Assembly (NCBI GenBank): GCA_016712625.1
Contig: JADJQQ010000002.1
Location: 247,501 to 258,688 of the forward strand
Length of the DNA stretch: 11,188 nt
Source: Candidatus Competibacteraceae bacterium
GTDB lineage: Bacteria > Pseudomonadota > Gammaproteobacteria > Competibacterales > Competibacteraceae
Reading direction: 5' to 3'
The stretch's first letter is position 1, and every line of letters begins with the position of its first letter. A program made the position numbers and the translations under genes. The notes under the pieces were generated by a model that was not told where the DNA came from, searched no databases, and saw only the letters and a program-made list of their open reading frames with translations. This document shows positions 1 to 8,751 of the stretch, in pieces.

Positions 1-164
1 TGCCGGCGTTGGCCGACTTTCCGAGCGCGGACGTCGAAACCGACACCCGGCGCATCAACGAACTGCTGGAGCGGCATATCCGCCAAGCGCCCGAGCAGTA
101 TCTCTGGGTCCACCGCCGCTTCAAAACTCAACCGCCGGGCAAGTCCAGCCCATATAAGGTGTAA
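1..164 (+). CDS. lpxL: Lipid A biosynthesis (Kdo2-lipid A) acyltransferase, C-terminal fragment
   Basis: This is the 3' end of a gene that begins outside the window. The frame starting at base 3 is open for 53 codons and stops at TAA 162-164. The fragment carries the C-terminal signature of the LpxL/HtrB/LpxM family: an acidic DVETDTRRINELLERHIR helix followed by QYLWVHRRFKTQP. The family transfers a secondary acyl chain from acyl-ACP to Kdo2-lipid A at the inner membrane, in the Raetz pathway. The catalytic HxxxxD motif lies upstream and is not visible, so lauroyl- and myristoyl-transferase types cannot be told apart and the symbol is provisional. It is one of the few stretches with no frame break, although it is short. 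The next gene starts 15 bases downstream on the same strand, suggesting a shared transcript. Confidence 0.85.
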   Translation, partial: PALADFPSADVETDTRRINELLERHIRQAPEQYLWVHRRFKTQPPGKSSPYKV

Positions 165-178
165 TCTGAATCATCCGC

Positions 179-1260
179 ATGCTTGATCCCATCGCGATCT
201 GCCCGCCAACCCGGCCATTCGCCGCATCCTGGTCATCAAGTGGAGCGCATGGGGGATGTGATCATTGCCACCGCCTTGTTCGAAGATATCGCCCGAGCGT
301 TCCACGGGCGAGAAATCCACCTCAACACCCTCCAGCCTGGGAGCGTCTGTTTGCGCGGGATCCACGATTTGCCCGAGTGTTCGCGATCGGTCTTCGTAAT
401 TCGCGACCGCATTGCGGCAGCCAGATTTCGAATGGCTGAGACAGGTCCGCCGGAGCATTACGATCTGATCATTGATCTTCAGTCAAACGACCGATCGCGG
501 ATCTTGCTTGCGGCCTCCTCTGGCTGACGTGGCGCTCGGATTCCCTACCGTCTCGGCAACCGACAACGGCCCGTACAACATCGTGCCCGACGATTTCCCT
601 CCGGTCCACACCATCAACTCGGAGCCGAGCCGCACCAAGCTGGCGGCATCCCGCACCACCACCCGACCGGTCCTGCATATTCCCGATTGTAACCCGCGCC
701 CGCGCCCGGGAACTCATGAGCGCCACGAACTGAAACCGGGCCGTTACGCGGTCTTTTCTTCCCGGCTGCAACGCGACGGACCACTTAAAGCGCTGGGGAG
801 CCGCCCGTTACGCCGCGCTGGCAACCAGATCCATCGGGAAGGCTGGAGCGAATCGTGCTGATCGGTGGGCCGGACGAGGGAGACGAGTGCCAGCGCATCG
901 CCGGCCTGTGTGCGCCTGGCTGGTGAATCTCGTGCGGACAGACCGGAGATCCTGGACATCCCACTGCTGTGTCAAACCGGGCTGTTTTATCGTCGCCAAC
1001 GACACTGGCACCGCCCACTTGGCCGCCGCCGCGGCCACGCCGATGACGGTATCTGCGGACCCACCGATCCGCGCCGGGTCAAGCCGCTGGGCGATAACGT
1101 GACCGCCGTGCAGGCCGATCTGCCCTGCGTCAACTGTTATCGCAAAACCTGTTCGCATCACAGTTGCATGGCCATGCTGACGCCATCGCGGATCTGGCGG
1201 CATCTGCGGGCGCTGAACGTTAGGCCGGGTTTACACGTTCTCGCAGGGGAATCGGCCTAA
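179..1260 (+). CDS. GT9 family LPS heptosyltransferase, frameshifted
   Basis: This is an ADP-heptose:LPS heptosyltransferase-type protein of about 360 residues, the normal GT9 length, read across several frames. ATG 179 opens MLDPIA; a one-base loss near 200 then shifts to NPAIRRILVIKWSA, and another near 243 shifts to MGDVIIATALFEDIARAF, the GT9 N-terminal signature. Later blocks are HYDLIIDLQSNDRSR (about 455-500), RIPYRLGNRQRP (about 538-573), PYNIVPDDFPPVHTI, IGGPDEGDECQRIAGLC (about 860-910) and NDTGTAHLAAAAATP (about 998-1042), the sugar-nucleotide loop. Then follow CGPTDPRRVKPLG and a Cys-rich C-terminal patch, LPCVNCYRKTCSHHSCM (about 1120-1170), typical of this family. The product acts at the cytoplasmic face of the inner membrane on the LPS core. 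It stops at TAA 1258-1260, overlapping the stop of the convergent GT2 gene. Which heptose position it serves cannot be decided here. Confidence 0.85.
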
Positions 1261-2071
1261 TCGACGGGAGGGCGGATTGGTGTTCGCTCCGGCGGCGGTG
1301 GTGCGCCGTCCGGCAGCAACCGAGCGCCGTATTTGACGAACTGGCCGTGTTCGTACAGCTTGGCGTACTTGAGAAAGACATAGAACGCCGCGATCACCGC
1401 GTTGATGAATCCGGCCCAACCGTTCAAGACGTTGCGCTTGAACAGGTAGCTGCGAATGAAGAACAGCGGCGGATAAAGCACCATGATCAAGACGATCCCC
1501 CAACGCCGCTTCTTGAGTTTGTCGGCCACCAGCCCGGTGGAGTAGGCGTTGATTTCTCCAACTTGTGGCGGATGTCGGCTTCGCCGTAATGGTAGAGCGG
1601 TGCCTTGAGGCGGGCGACACGTGCCCGCACCTTGGGCGCGGCGTGGACCGGCATGTCATCAAACGCCCCTTGCACTTGTCGAACAGGCGCACGTAATAAT
1701 TCATCCGGGTGACTGGGTTCGCCATGCGCCAGAACAACTGCTCCCGGCGCGGCATTTCGTAGCCACTCACGGCGGGACCTCTCCAATAGTTGGCGGATCT
1801 CCGTTTGGAGGCCGGGCGAAAGGCTTCGTCGGCGTCCAGCAACAACCCAGTCGTGGGCGGTCGCCGCAAGCAAACCGCTTTTGCGCGCCATAGCCCAAGA
1901 ACCCGTGCTGGCTAATCCGCGTCCCAGCGACGGGCGATCAGCAAAGGGTATCATCGGTGCTGCAAGAATCCAGAACGACGATTTCATCCGCCCACTTAAC
2001 GCTCTCCAGACAGGCGGGCGAAAATTGCGGCCCATTGATATGGGTGATTGCAAATGCCGAAAGTTGCTTAT
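1257..2071 (-). CDS. GT2 family glycosyltransferase, WaaE/KdtX-like, frameshifted
   Basis: Read leftward, this is a GT-A-fold family 2 glycosyltransferase of about 270 residues, the usual size for WaaE/KdtX-type LPS core enzymes. Visible blocks are KQLSAFAITHI near the N-terminus (about 2068-2035), ACLESVKWADEIVVLDS (about 2010-1960) with a disrupted SGSTDDT after it, LLLDADEAF with the DAD metal site at about 1845-1819, VSGYEMPRREQLFWRMANP (about 1775-1719), then DMPVHAAPKVR and LYHYGEADIRHKLEK. The clean 3' part, from about 1529 to the stop at 1257, has a hydrophobic segment (IVLIMVLYPPLFFIRSYLF) that probably associates with the membrane. In characterised WaaE proteins the reaction is addition of glucose to heptose I of the core; the substrate here is inferred. 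The start is approximate: the family N-terminus falls near 2071, where the start codon seems to be damaged and no good ribosome binding site is seen. Confidence 0.85.
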
Positions 2072-2221
2072 AACCCTGCGGGAATAACCTAAGATCGAAC
2101 AATAAAATTGGTTTTACCGGATCTCTGAAAAGATCAGAAGACAATGTTCCAACCACCCGACGCAAAATGAGGACGCTTTCAGACTTTGCTCGCAATGTCC
2201 TGAATCATCCTCCTTACCGGA
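2072..2221. other. Divergent intergenic region between GT2 and GT4 genes
   Basis: These 150 bases separate two divergent genes and are clearly more AT-rich than the flanks around 2080-2170, as expected of a promoter region. Two overlapping short inverted repeats lie within it: GATCT at 2120-2124 with AGATC at 2131-2135, and TCTGA at 2124-2128 with TCAGA at 2134-2138. They could form alternative small hairpins or an operator. I could not place a convincing -35/-10 pair on either strand. An open frame begins at ATG 2167, but its first residues do not resemble a GT4 N-terminus, so I prefer the later start. Confidence 0.4.
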
Positions 2222-3330
2222 ATGTCGGCACGGACTGGCCGATTCTGTCGGCGCATGTCATTGCAAGCGCGGCGACTCAGGGGAGCCGAGCTGAACTACG
2301 CCCGATTGGTCAATACCCTGCATCGTCGTGGTCATGCCGGCGGCGATCGCCAACCCCGATAACAAAGATCGTCAACGAAACTTTGCCCAGAGGTTTCTCG
2401 ATCCCCCATCCTTGGCTTGAAGTTGGGATCTATGGTCCCGTTGGCAAATCAGAAAACGATCCGAAAATATGGCCGGAAATCGTGCAAGCCACAGGGCGGG
2501 CCGCCGGGCTAACGCTTTCATGACCGATCGCCGTTTTATCCCGCGTCGCCCGTCTGGGAGGTTACTGTACCGCACTGGTTTATCGCCATGCTCCCACGCC
2601 TTGGATCGGCAACACCCCGCAAGGAATTTGCGACTACCTGATCCGAAACGGCTTACCGGCCAGCCGCGTGTTTCCCCGTAAAGCAATTTTATCCGTGCCG
2701 CCCGAACCCAGCCCACCGGAGCTGCTGGCGCAACGACGCCAAGAACTAGCAGTCCCGCCAGACGCGCCCTCTTGGTGGTGGCCGTCGGCCTTGCATCCAG
2801 TTAAAGGCTTCGACGATTTACTGACCGCGCTTTGCCAGCGGCCCATGGCCACCCTCGCTGGCCGTCCAACCTATTTGATCATCGTCGGAGACAGCCCGCT
2901 CAACCAGGCGCTGCAACACCTGTCCGAACGGCTGGGCATCGCCCGTCGAGTCCGTTGGACCGGCTGGCAACGCGACCTGGCCGCTTTCAAGAGCTGGCCG
3001 ATTTGGTGGTTGCCCCTCCCGCCAAGAACCGTTGGGCAACGTCATCCTTGAAGCATGGAAGCCGGCGGCGCCCGGTCGTCGCGACCCGCGCGCTGGGACC
3101 GGTGGAAATCGCTCTGCACCAGGAAGATGCTTGGTTTTGGTACCGTTGGCCGATCCAGCCGCCTTGGCCTCAGCCATACAGTCGCTGCTCGAGGACCCGC
3201 CACTGCGAATTTTATAGCCTGAAACGCCCGGTTTATCGCAGAAGGTCAGCACCTCATACAGCGGAAGAGACAGGCTTGACGGCTTTACCTGAGCCTGTAT
3301 AGCCCGTCTGCTGGGACAATGGGGGCAGTC
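2222..3330 (+). CDS. GT4 family glycosyltransferase, frameshifted
   Basis: This is a retaining GT-B-fold family 4 glycosyltransferase of roughly 370 residues. The N-terminal block HVIASAATQG (about 2252-2282) runs into GAELNYARLVNTLHRRGHA (about 2283-2338), the usual GT4 opening of a first beta strand, glycine-rich loop and first helix. The C-terminal nucleotide-sugar domain is clear: ICDYLIRNGLPASRVFP (about 2625-2675), an interrupted VGRLHPVKGFDDLLTAL (about 2780-2830), TYLIIVGDSPLNQALQHL, RRVRWTGWQRDLAAF (about 2945-2990), ADLVVAPP, GNVILEAWK with the E-x7-E region, and LADPAALASAIQSLLED (about 3145-3200). The start is placed at ATG 2222, about ten residues before HVIASA, in a damaged stretch. 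The end is uncertain: an in-frame stop follows PPLRIL at 3217, but a family-like YLSLY tail can be followed to about 3320-3330. The sugar and acceptor are unknown. It stands alone, convergent with the ligase gene. Confidence 0.8.
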
Positions 3331-3355
3331 TATCGGTCTTGGTGTTTTCGGCCGA

Positions 3356-4573
3356 TCACGGGGGATTGCTCAGATAAATCAAGGCCCCAAAACAAACAAA
3401 TAGATAAGCGAAGCTGGCGCGGAGGTATACGAAAAACTGAACAGAGCCGCCCCCAAAATCGCCAGGGCGGCGTATCCAGCAACAGCACTCCGGCTCGCTT
3501 TGCCGGTCTCGAACCGACAAAAGGCGCCAACGCTGGGACAATCGCCAGAAACACCGCGCCGATCAACGCCAGCAAGCTTCCAGCCCCAAGAATGCCGGTT
3601 TCATACCACATCCATCCGGAAGTTGTGAAGATGCAGAACTTGGGTGTGGACGCCGCCCAACTCAAAATGCAGGATCTCGGTGGCGTAGCGGCGTTGCCCT
3701 AAACCTACTCCAAGCCCCAGCCATGTTCCGTGGTGTTCCAATACCTGCCGCCACAAGGCGGTGCGCCCATAATGAAGGCATCCAGGGCTGTTCGGGGATC
3801 CAGATCGACTTTACGGAACGGCCGCTATAATTACCGATGGCCTGATCAGCCTGGCGACCGCCAGCGCGGCAATCGAAACGCCAACGCCAAGCCAACTGAA
3901 GCTTAGCGAACACCGCCAGCGCCAGGATCACCCCAATAACGCGGCCCGGCCCTCGGCGATCACCACGCAGAAGTCAATACGGCGACAGCGACACAACCAT
4001 GGCATGCTCAATAACGCCAAGCACCAGTGTCGCGCCACCAGATCGAAAGCAGCAGGAACGCGGCAACAAAAACGGCAATTCATCTTCCGCAGCTGAATTG
4101 CTCCGGATCCAGAATAGCCGACCGGATATTAACTTTTTTCATGGTAGAGGCAGCAGAATGCAACCCCAGCAAGGTGACGCGCCGACGGCGCGAAAGCTAC
4201 CGCCCGGTAAGCGATCAGGAGGGTGTTGGAGAGGGACTTCCACAAAGCGGCAAGGAACCAGCAAGATCGCCAAACTTGGCGCTAAACCCCAACCACGCTC
4301 GCAAGCCCTCGGCTTCCGGGTGCATAGCGCCAGGAGTCCGCACTAAAAATGCCGCGAGCAGCGCCAGATACAGCAAGGTGGTGAGCCGATCCAACCGGTG
4401 GCGGCATGCGGAACTTGACTTAATAATCCCCAGGGGGCATCGAAACCAGCAGGCGTGTTGTACAAACCTCGCCCGCCAAGCTGAGTAAGCACACTTTCAA
4501 ACCGCTGGCAACAGCCAACCGTGTTAAGAAAAAAAGTATCACGCGGGCAATTATGAATCATTGTGCGTTTCAT
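3356..4573 (-). CDS. waaL: O-antigen ligase/polymerase family membrane protein, frameshifted
   Basis: This is a polytopic membrane protein of about 400 residues, the normal size for the WaaL/Wzy_C family. Hydrophobic segments found by moving between frames include LTTLLYLALLAAFLV (about 4390-4345), IAVFVAAFLLLSIWW (about 4085-4040), VILALAVFAKLQLAW (about 3934-3890), GILGAGSLLALIGAVFLAI (about 3596-3540), and a C-terminal AALAILGAALFSF segment ending in LSNPP and TGA at 3358-3356. Between them, LWRQVLEHHGTWLGLGLG (about 3765-3712) and an interrupted GVHTHN loop (about 3655-3620) match the large periplasmic loop of O-antigen ligases, where the conserved His sits. These proteins transfer undecaprenyl-linked glycan to lipid A-core. 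ATG 4573 (or 4561) overlaps the stop of the upstream GT9 gene, implying translational coupling. A Wzy polymerase is the alternative; the symbol is provisional. Confidence 0.7.
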
Positions 4574-5580
4574 CAGGTTGATTCAGCCAGTCAAGCGCCT
4601 CCACTACCTGGGAAGCGGTGATCGCCGCCATCCCAGTTTCGCCAGCTGGCGGCAGGATGGCATGAATGTGGCGAGAATGCGTTGAGGACGGCGAATCGCC
4701 GAATAGGCCCACCGCGGGTGCCCGCGATGCCGCCGCCATGTTGAGCCGGCCGATGTCATTACCGATCAGCAGCCACAGCCAGCCAACAAGCCCGGCGGCT
4801 TGTTCGATCGGCTTTAACGCCACCCGCATCGACGGCAGCGCCGCCGCCACTGCACCCGCGCCAAAACTTATCGTCAGACCAACAACCGCTCCGTCGGCCC
4901 ACCGACCACAAACACCGAACCGATTGATCGGCGTTGCAACGCTAAAGCCAGTTCCGCGAAACGCGCCGCGCCCCATTGTTTCCCCGGCTCACTGCTGCCG
5001 ATCCCCAGCGCGATCAGGGCCGAGGCCAGGTGGTGACCCCGTTCTGCCACGATCTGCTCGGCGACGGCTGATAGAAGCAATCGCGGTTTTAATTCGCTCG
5101 GTGGGATATTTAGCGAGGCCAGCAACGCATCCAGCCCACGCCATCGGCTCCGCGTGGCGATAGCCCGGGACAAATGGCCGTGCGACCGGAACGTTCAATA
5201 ACAACCGCTGCAATCCGATCCCCCCGCCGATCCGCTCGGGATGCCAGCCAGCCAAGCGGCCAATACATAGCAGGCGCTACCGTGCAGAAACCACCTGCTG
5301 ATAGTTTTGTTGCCGTAAAGAGAGCGGCCAGCCGAAACAGACCGCGACCCCGGCATGTCGGCCCGAATCGCGTTCGAGCCAGCCCCTTGTCCCCGCTGGG
5401 ATCCCCGCTCAACAAACGCTTGGCCGGCGATCGCGGTTTTGGTGAGGATATCCACCTGTTGCGTAGCCGTCGTGGCGGCGATGGCGTGGATGTGCGGCAA
5501 TCTTGAGACCATGTCGCCGATACCTGACAGCGGTTGCACGATTGGGATTCGGCTGGCGAGGGCAAGCTCGCCATGCCACG
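4551..5580 (-). CDS. GT9 family LPS heptosyltransferase-like protein, frameshifted
   Basis: This second GT9 protein, about 343 residues, is read leftward. Its N-terminal block RIPIVQPLSGIGDMV (about 5553-5509) has the GT9 GIGD turn, followed by LPHIHAIAA and QQVDILTK. Further on are CYVLAAWLAGIP (about 5269-5234), ERIGGGIGLQRLLLNVPVAR, ALIALGIGSSEPGKQWGAAR (about 5022-4963), SVFVVGGPTER (about 4915-4883) and IGNDIGRLNMAAA (about 4767-4729), then VGLFGDSP and the final VVEALDWLNQPDETHNDS with TAA at 4553-4551. The NDIGRLN loop departs from the family consensus NDTGPxH at three positions, each explicable by one base change. The start is approximate: ATG 5574 is one frame away from RIPIVQP. The family handles ADP-heptose or other sugar donors on the core; specificity is unknown. 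It probably forms an operon with the ligase gene, which its stop overlaps. Confidence 0.8.
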
Positions 5581-5743
5581 GCGGCGGGTTACGCTTTAAG
5601 TCCCCTACGGCTTGGCTCGATTTCTCCGCTTCAGAATGGATTGTTTCATGCCGCGGTTTATCGCGAATTCGGGCCACTGTCACCAATCCCTATATCATAG
5701 CCCCTCAACAGCTTCTGCTCGGCAGGATCAAGGGCAGGAGACC
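5581..5743. other. Divergent intergenic region between GT9 and asnB
   Basis: About 160 bases separate the leftward GT9 gene from the rightward asnB, so promoters for both should lie here. The sequence TATATCAT at 5691-5698 is a possible -10 element for the rightward gene; the hexamer 17 bases upstream (TTCGGG, 5668-5673) is a poor -35. An open leftward frame crosses the gap up to 5686, in phase with the GT9 N-terminus, but its residues do not look like GT9 sequence. No strong hairpin was seen. Confidence 0.35.
5736..5740 (+). promoter_or_regulatory. Ribosome binding site of asnB
   Basis: AGGAG lies just before GTG 5744, with a gap of only three bases, shorter than normal. It supports the GTG start, which is also fixed by the Cys that must follow the initiator. 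The short gap may reflect lost bases, in line with deletions elsewhere in the window. Confidence 0.5.
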
Positions 5744-7588
5744 GTGTGTGGAATTGCTGGTTACTGTCTAAAAACGCCCCGATGTATGAACCGGACACGA
5801 CTTGAAGGAAGATGGCGTGGCAGCTGGAGCACGCGGCCCCGATGGACGAGGTTTCCACGGCGGAGCGCATCGGGCTCACTTTCCCTTTTAGCTGCCATCG
5901 TGCGTTGTTGATTTGGCGGGAGGCGCGCAACGCCTTTCACGGCGATGGCCGTATCTGTCTGGTGGCGAATGGAGTGGTATAACTATCAGAACTGCGCCAA
6001 GAATTGGAAGCGCTGGGCCATCGCTTCCGCACCCATTCCGACTGGCAAATTATCCTGCACGCTTACGAAACCTGGGGCGAGGACTGCGTAGGCCGGCTTT
6101 GGGGATGTTTGCCCTTGCCCTGTACGATGCCCGGAGTGAGGATGCTGCTGGTGCGAGACCGGCTCGGCATCAAACCGCTTTATTTCGCAACTGGGCCAGA
6201 GGGAATCGGCTTTGCTTCGATTGAAAGCCCTGTTACTGGATCGGCCACCCGGCCGTCGCGCCAGCCGGACTTGCCCAGATGCCCGCAGAACAAGGGTACG
6301 AGCTGCGCCCCGCAGACGCCCGCTGCTTGGCGAACAAAACTCCCCGCCGGGCGCCCGTTAACCAGAATGGCGCCTGGGCGGTTCGTCGCGGCAACAACGG
6401 TGTTGTTGGTCGCCCCTGCAAACAAGACGGGTCGATCTGCCCGGCACGGATGCCGCGTTGGGTGCTATGATTTCGATACCTTGATAAACCAGGTGGTCAA
6501 AATTCATTTGCGCAGCGACGTGCCACTTTTGGTCCTATTTCTTCCCGAGGCGTCGTTCCTCGGTGCTTACCGCCCTCATCCCACCCCGTCACCAGGAGCA
6601 CTTTACGTACTTTTCCCATCGGTTTCCGAGAGACTTCGGTCCACAACCCCCGGGCTTTGGCATCATAATGGTAGCCAGTCGGTTCGCCACCGACTTACCG
6701 CGTGCGAAGCGCGAGCCGACGAACTGCTGGAACGCTTACCGCCCCGGGTGTGGGGCCGCGCTGACGATCTCACGGCCGACTACCCCCAATCTCCCGGTTT
6801 CCCTGCTGGCCGAGCGGGCGGGTAGAGAAATTAAAAGGTCATCCCCACTGGTGAAGGCGAAGCTGATGGGATCGGGCTACGGTCGCTATCGCGCGCCCTT
6901 GCTGAAACGATGGTTGCTGGGAGCTGCGCTATCCCGGCAGCGGCGGCTTCCGAACAGGGGGCATGTTTTCCTGTGCTGATGAAGCTTGTTCAAACCGGAA
7001 TTGGCCCAGGCGTTGCGCGACTGGCGAGCGCCCTTCGCCCGGGCTTGGAACGAACCGCCCCAAAACCTGGACTCGCTTGATGAGAATGCAATATGTCGAT
7101 ATGGCAGTTTTCCCGCCCGACGATTTGCTGATCAAGGCCGACCACATGTTGATGGCCTGAGGTTTGGAGGCGGGTTCCCGTTCTCGATCTTCGGCTGGTC
7201 GAAGGTGGCCTCGGCTTACCAGGGCGCTTTCAAGATCAAAGGTCTAAGACAACAGTTTCTGAAACTGTGGGGCGGTGCTTTTTCCCAAAGCCTCTTTGGG
7301 GCCAAAAGAAAGGGTTTGCGACTGCCCCGTGCGAGACTGGCTCAAGAGGGAAAGGCTGGATAAACTGGATCGGGCCTTAGCCGCTTCACCCGGGCATCAC
7401 CGCGTGGTTTGATCCGCCAGCGGTCTGAGTCAGCTGATCGAGCAGCAACGCCGGCGCGGCGACGCGGCGGCCCGCCTTGGGCCTTGCTCAATTTCGCGCT
7501 TTGGCATCGAATCATCGTGGAAAATAACGGCAATGCGCCGCCAGCCCGCCAAGATCACTTTCAATTATTGCTGATTAACCCGCCGTGA
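5744..7588 (+). CDS. asnB: Asparagine synthetase (glutamine-hydrolysing)-like amidotransferase, frameshifted
   Basis: This AsnB-type enzyme is about 615 residues, the normal family length. The N-terminal class II glutaminase domain opens V-C-G-I-A-G-Y at 5744; Cys2 is the nucleophile exposed after removal of the initiator. Next come an interrupted EHRGPDGRGFHGG (about 5827-5865), VVDLAGGAQRL, GRICLVANGVVYNYQELR (about 5949-6002), LEALGHRFRTHSDWQIILHA and RDRLGIKPLYFATGPEGIGF (about 6154-6213). The ATP-pyrophosphatase domain contains VVKIHLRSDVP, a damaged SGGVDSS PP-loop (about 6543-6565), a damaged TGEGADE (about 6850-6870), VFPPDDLLIKADHMLMA (about 7106-7157) and the tail LPRARL / NFALWHRIIVEN (about 7490-7526). 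The family makes Asn from Asp, glutamine and ATP; members inside surface-glycan loci may instead amidate a sugar acid or another precursor, which is inference here. TGA 7586-7588 overlaps a possible GTG start of the next gene. Confidence 0.88.
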
Positions 7589-8703
7589 TACCTTTGCCAT
7601 ACCCAGCCTGCTTGCATGATCGCTTCCTGCCGCGCCATCGTCGGCGGTAAAGCGGTCCGCGGCGCTGAATTATTTTTCGTTCGCTTGGTTAATGCGTTGG
7701 CGATGCGCGGCTAATACACCTCCGCCATCACCGTAGATAACGGCGGCGTATCTGACCCGGTTGCGACCAGAAGTTGTACAAAACACATGTGGCGATACCT
7801 GGGCGGTTTGGGATTTTCCGTCGCGCTGGCAAATCAGACGGCGCTGCGAAAACAGCCGCCGGATATCGTCCCGAACTTACATGGGCCGAGCAACCCAGCT
7901 GACCTCTGACCCCGAACCGACAAAGCCGATACCCCTCGCTTAGATTGGGCGGCTACTATGACCTTCACGGATTCCAGCACGCCCCCACGCCTGGATCGCC
8001 GCCAGCCCCGCAGTTGCCGAGCCGCAATTATTTGATTTTAAACGGCTTTCCCATCAGCCGAGTTTTCATATCAGCAATTTTGTCCCGCCTACCAACCCAG
8101 CGCGACGGCTGACCTGCCAACCGCTGCGACGCCAATTGGCCATTCCCACGCCGACGCGCTGATCATGATGGCCGTGGGCCGGTTTTACTTTGCCAAGGGT
8201 TTCGACGATTTACTGAGCGCTTTCGCCAGTGTTCGTGACGTCCACCATCGACGCGCGGCCCGTTTGGCCAGTCGTGGTCGGCGATGGCCCCTTCTTCGAC
8301 TCCGCTCCAGCCACCACCCGCAGCAGCTTGGGATCGACCAGCGGGTCTGTTAGCCCACGGGTTGGCGCGACGACGCGGACCGCTTTCCGGACTGGCTGAT
8401 CTGCTTGCGTGCTTTACTTTAGCGGGAAGAAGGGTTGAAATGTGATCCTGGAAGCAGGCGCGGGTTAAAGCGCTTATCTCCTTGCGCTCAAGGGCCGACC
8501 GACACCATCACCGGCCGCAAAGATGGCTGGCTGACGCCGCTCAACGATCCCAAATCGCTGGCGGCGGCGTGCTCAACTGTTGTTGCAGGATGAAATACCG
8601 CCTCGAATTGGCCACCAATGGCTGCCGCGCCTGGCGACCGACACAGCGACCACCATCGTCGATGCTTATACCGGAGCTGTATGCCAAGCTACAGATAACA
8701 TAA
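7585..8703 (+). CDS. GT4 family glycosyltransferase, frameshifted
   Basis: This is a second rightward GT-B family 4 glycosyltransferase, about 370 residues. The N-terminal block KAVRGAELFFVRLVNALAMRG (about 7650-7712) is the family opening. After a poorly resolved middle part with DFPSRWQIRR (about 7815-7845) come LIMMAVGRFYFAKGFDDLL (about 8159-8215), a VVGDGPFF phosphate-loop region (about 8275-8300), LGIDQRVC, and a long clean stretch GPTDTITGRKDGWLTPLNDP (about 8492-8550) typical of the donor-binding C-terminal domain. The tail is LELATNGCRAW and an interrupted IVDAYxELYAKLQIT with TAA at 8701-8703. The start is uncertain: GTG 7585 would overlap the asnB stop in a GTGA arrangement, while ATG 7617 gives MIASCRAIVGGKAVRGAELF. 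Close packing behind asnB suggests an operon. The block around KGFDDLL is nearly identical in DNA to that of the GT4 gene near 2805, so the two may be paralogues. Sugar and acceptor are unknown. Confidence 0.8.
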
Positions 8704-8751
8704 AAATAGACCGCCCACCGGCCCACGCAAAGCACCGGGGCAAAAATCGGG
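8704..8751. other. Convergent gap between two GT4 genes
   Basis: Only 48 bases separate the stops of two convergent genes. There is a weak GC-rich pairing (GCCC near 8720 with GGGC near 8739) followed by five A residues, but no convincing intrinsic terminator on either strand. Confidence 0.3.

Noticed and set aside
3270..3298. Perfect seven-base inverted repeat ACAGGCT/AGCCTGT between the GT4 and ligase genes, as a bidirectional terminator
   Set aside because: It has a 15-base loop and no T run on either side, and the GT4 C-terminal YLSLY block appears to run through it, so it is probably coding.
4027..4488. A 153-codon rightward open frame
   Set aside because: It lies opposite the O-antigen ligase gene, and its residues (Arg, Ser and Pro rich) resemble a shadow translation with no family pattern.
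4666..5163. A 165-codon rightward open frame
   Set aside because: It is antisense to the second GT9 gene, whose VGGPTER and SSEPGKQWG blocks lie in this interval.
1257..7588. Programmed frameshifting as the cause of the broken frames
   Set aside because: The breaks are many per gene, occur at unrelated sequences without slippery heptamers or conserved stem-loops, and are accompanied by missense changes in conserved motifs.
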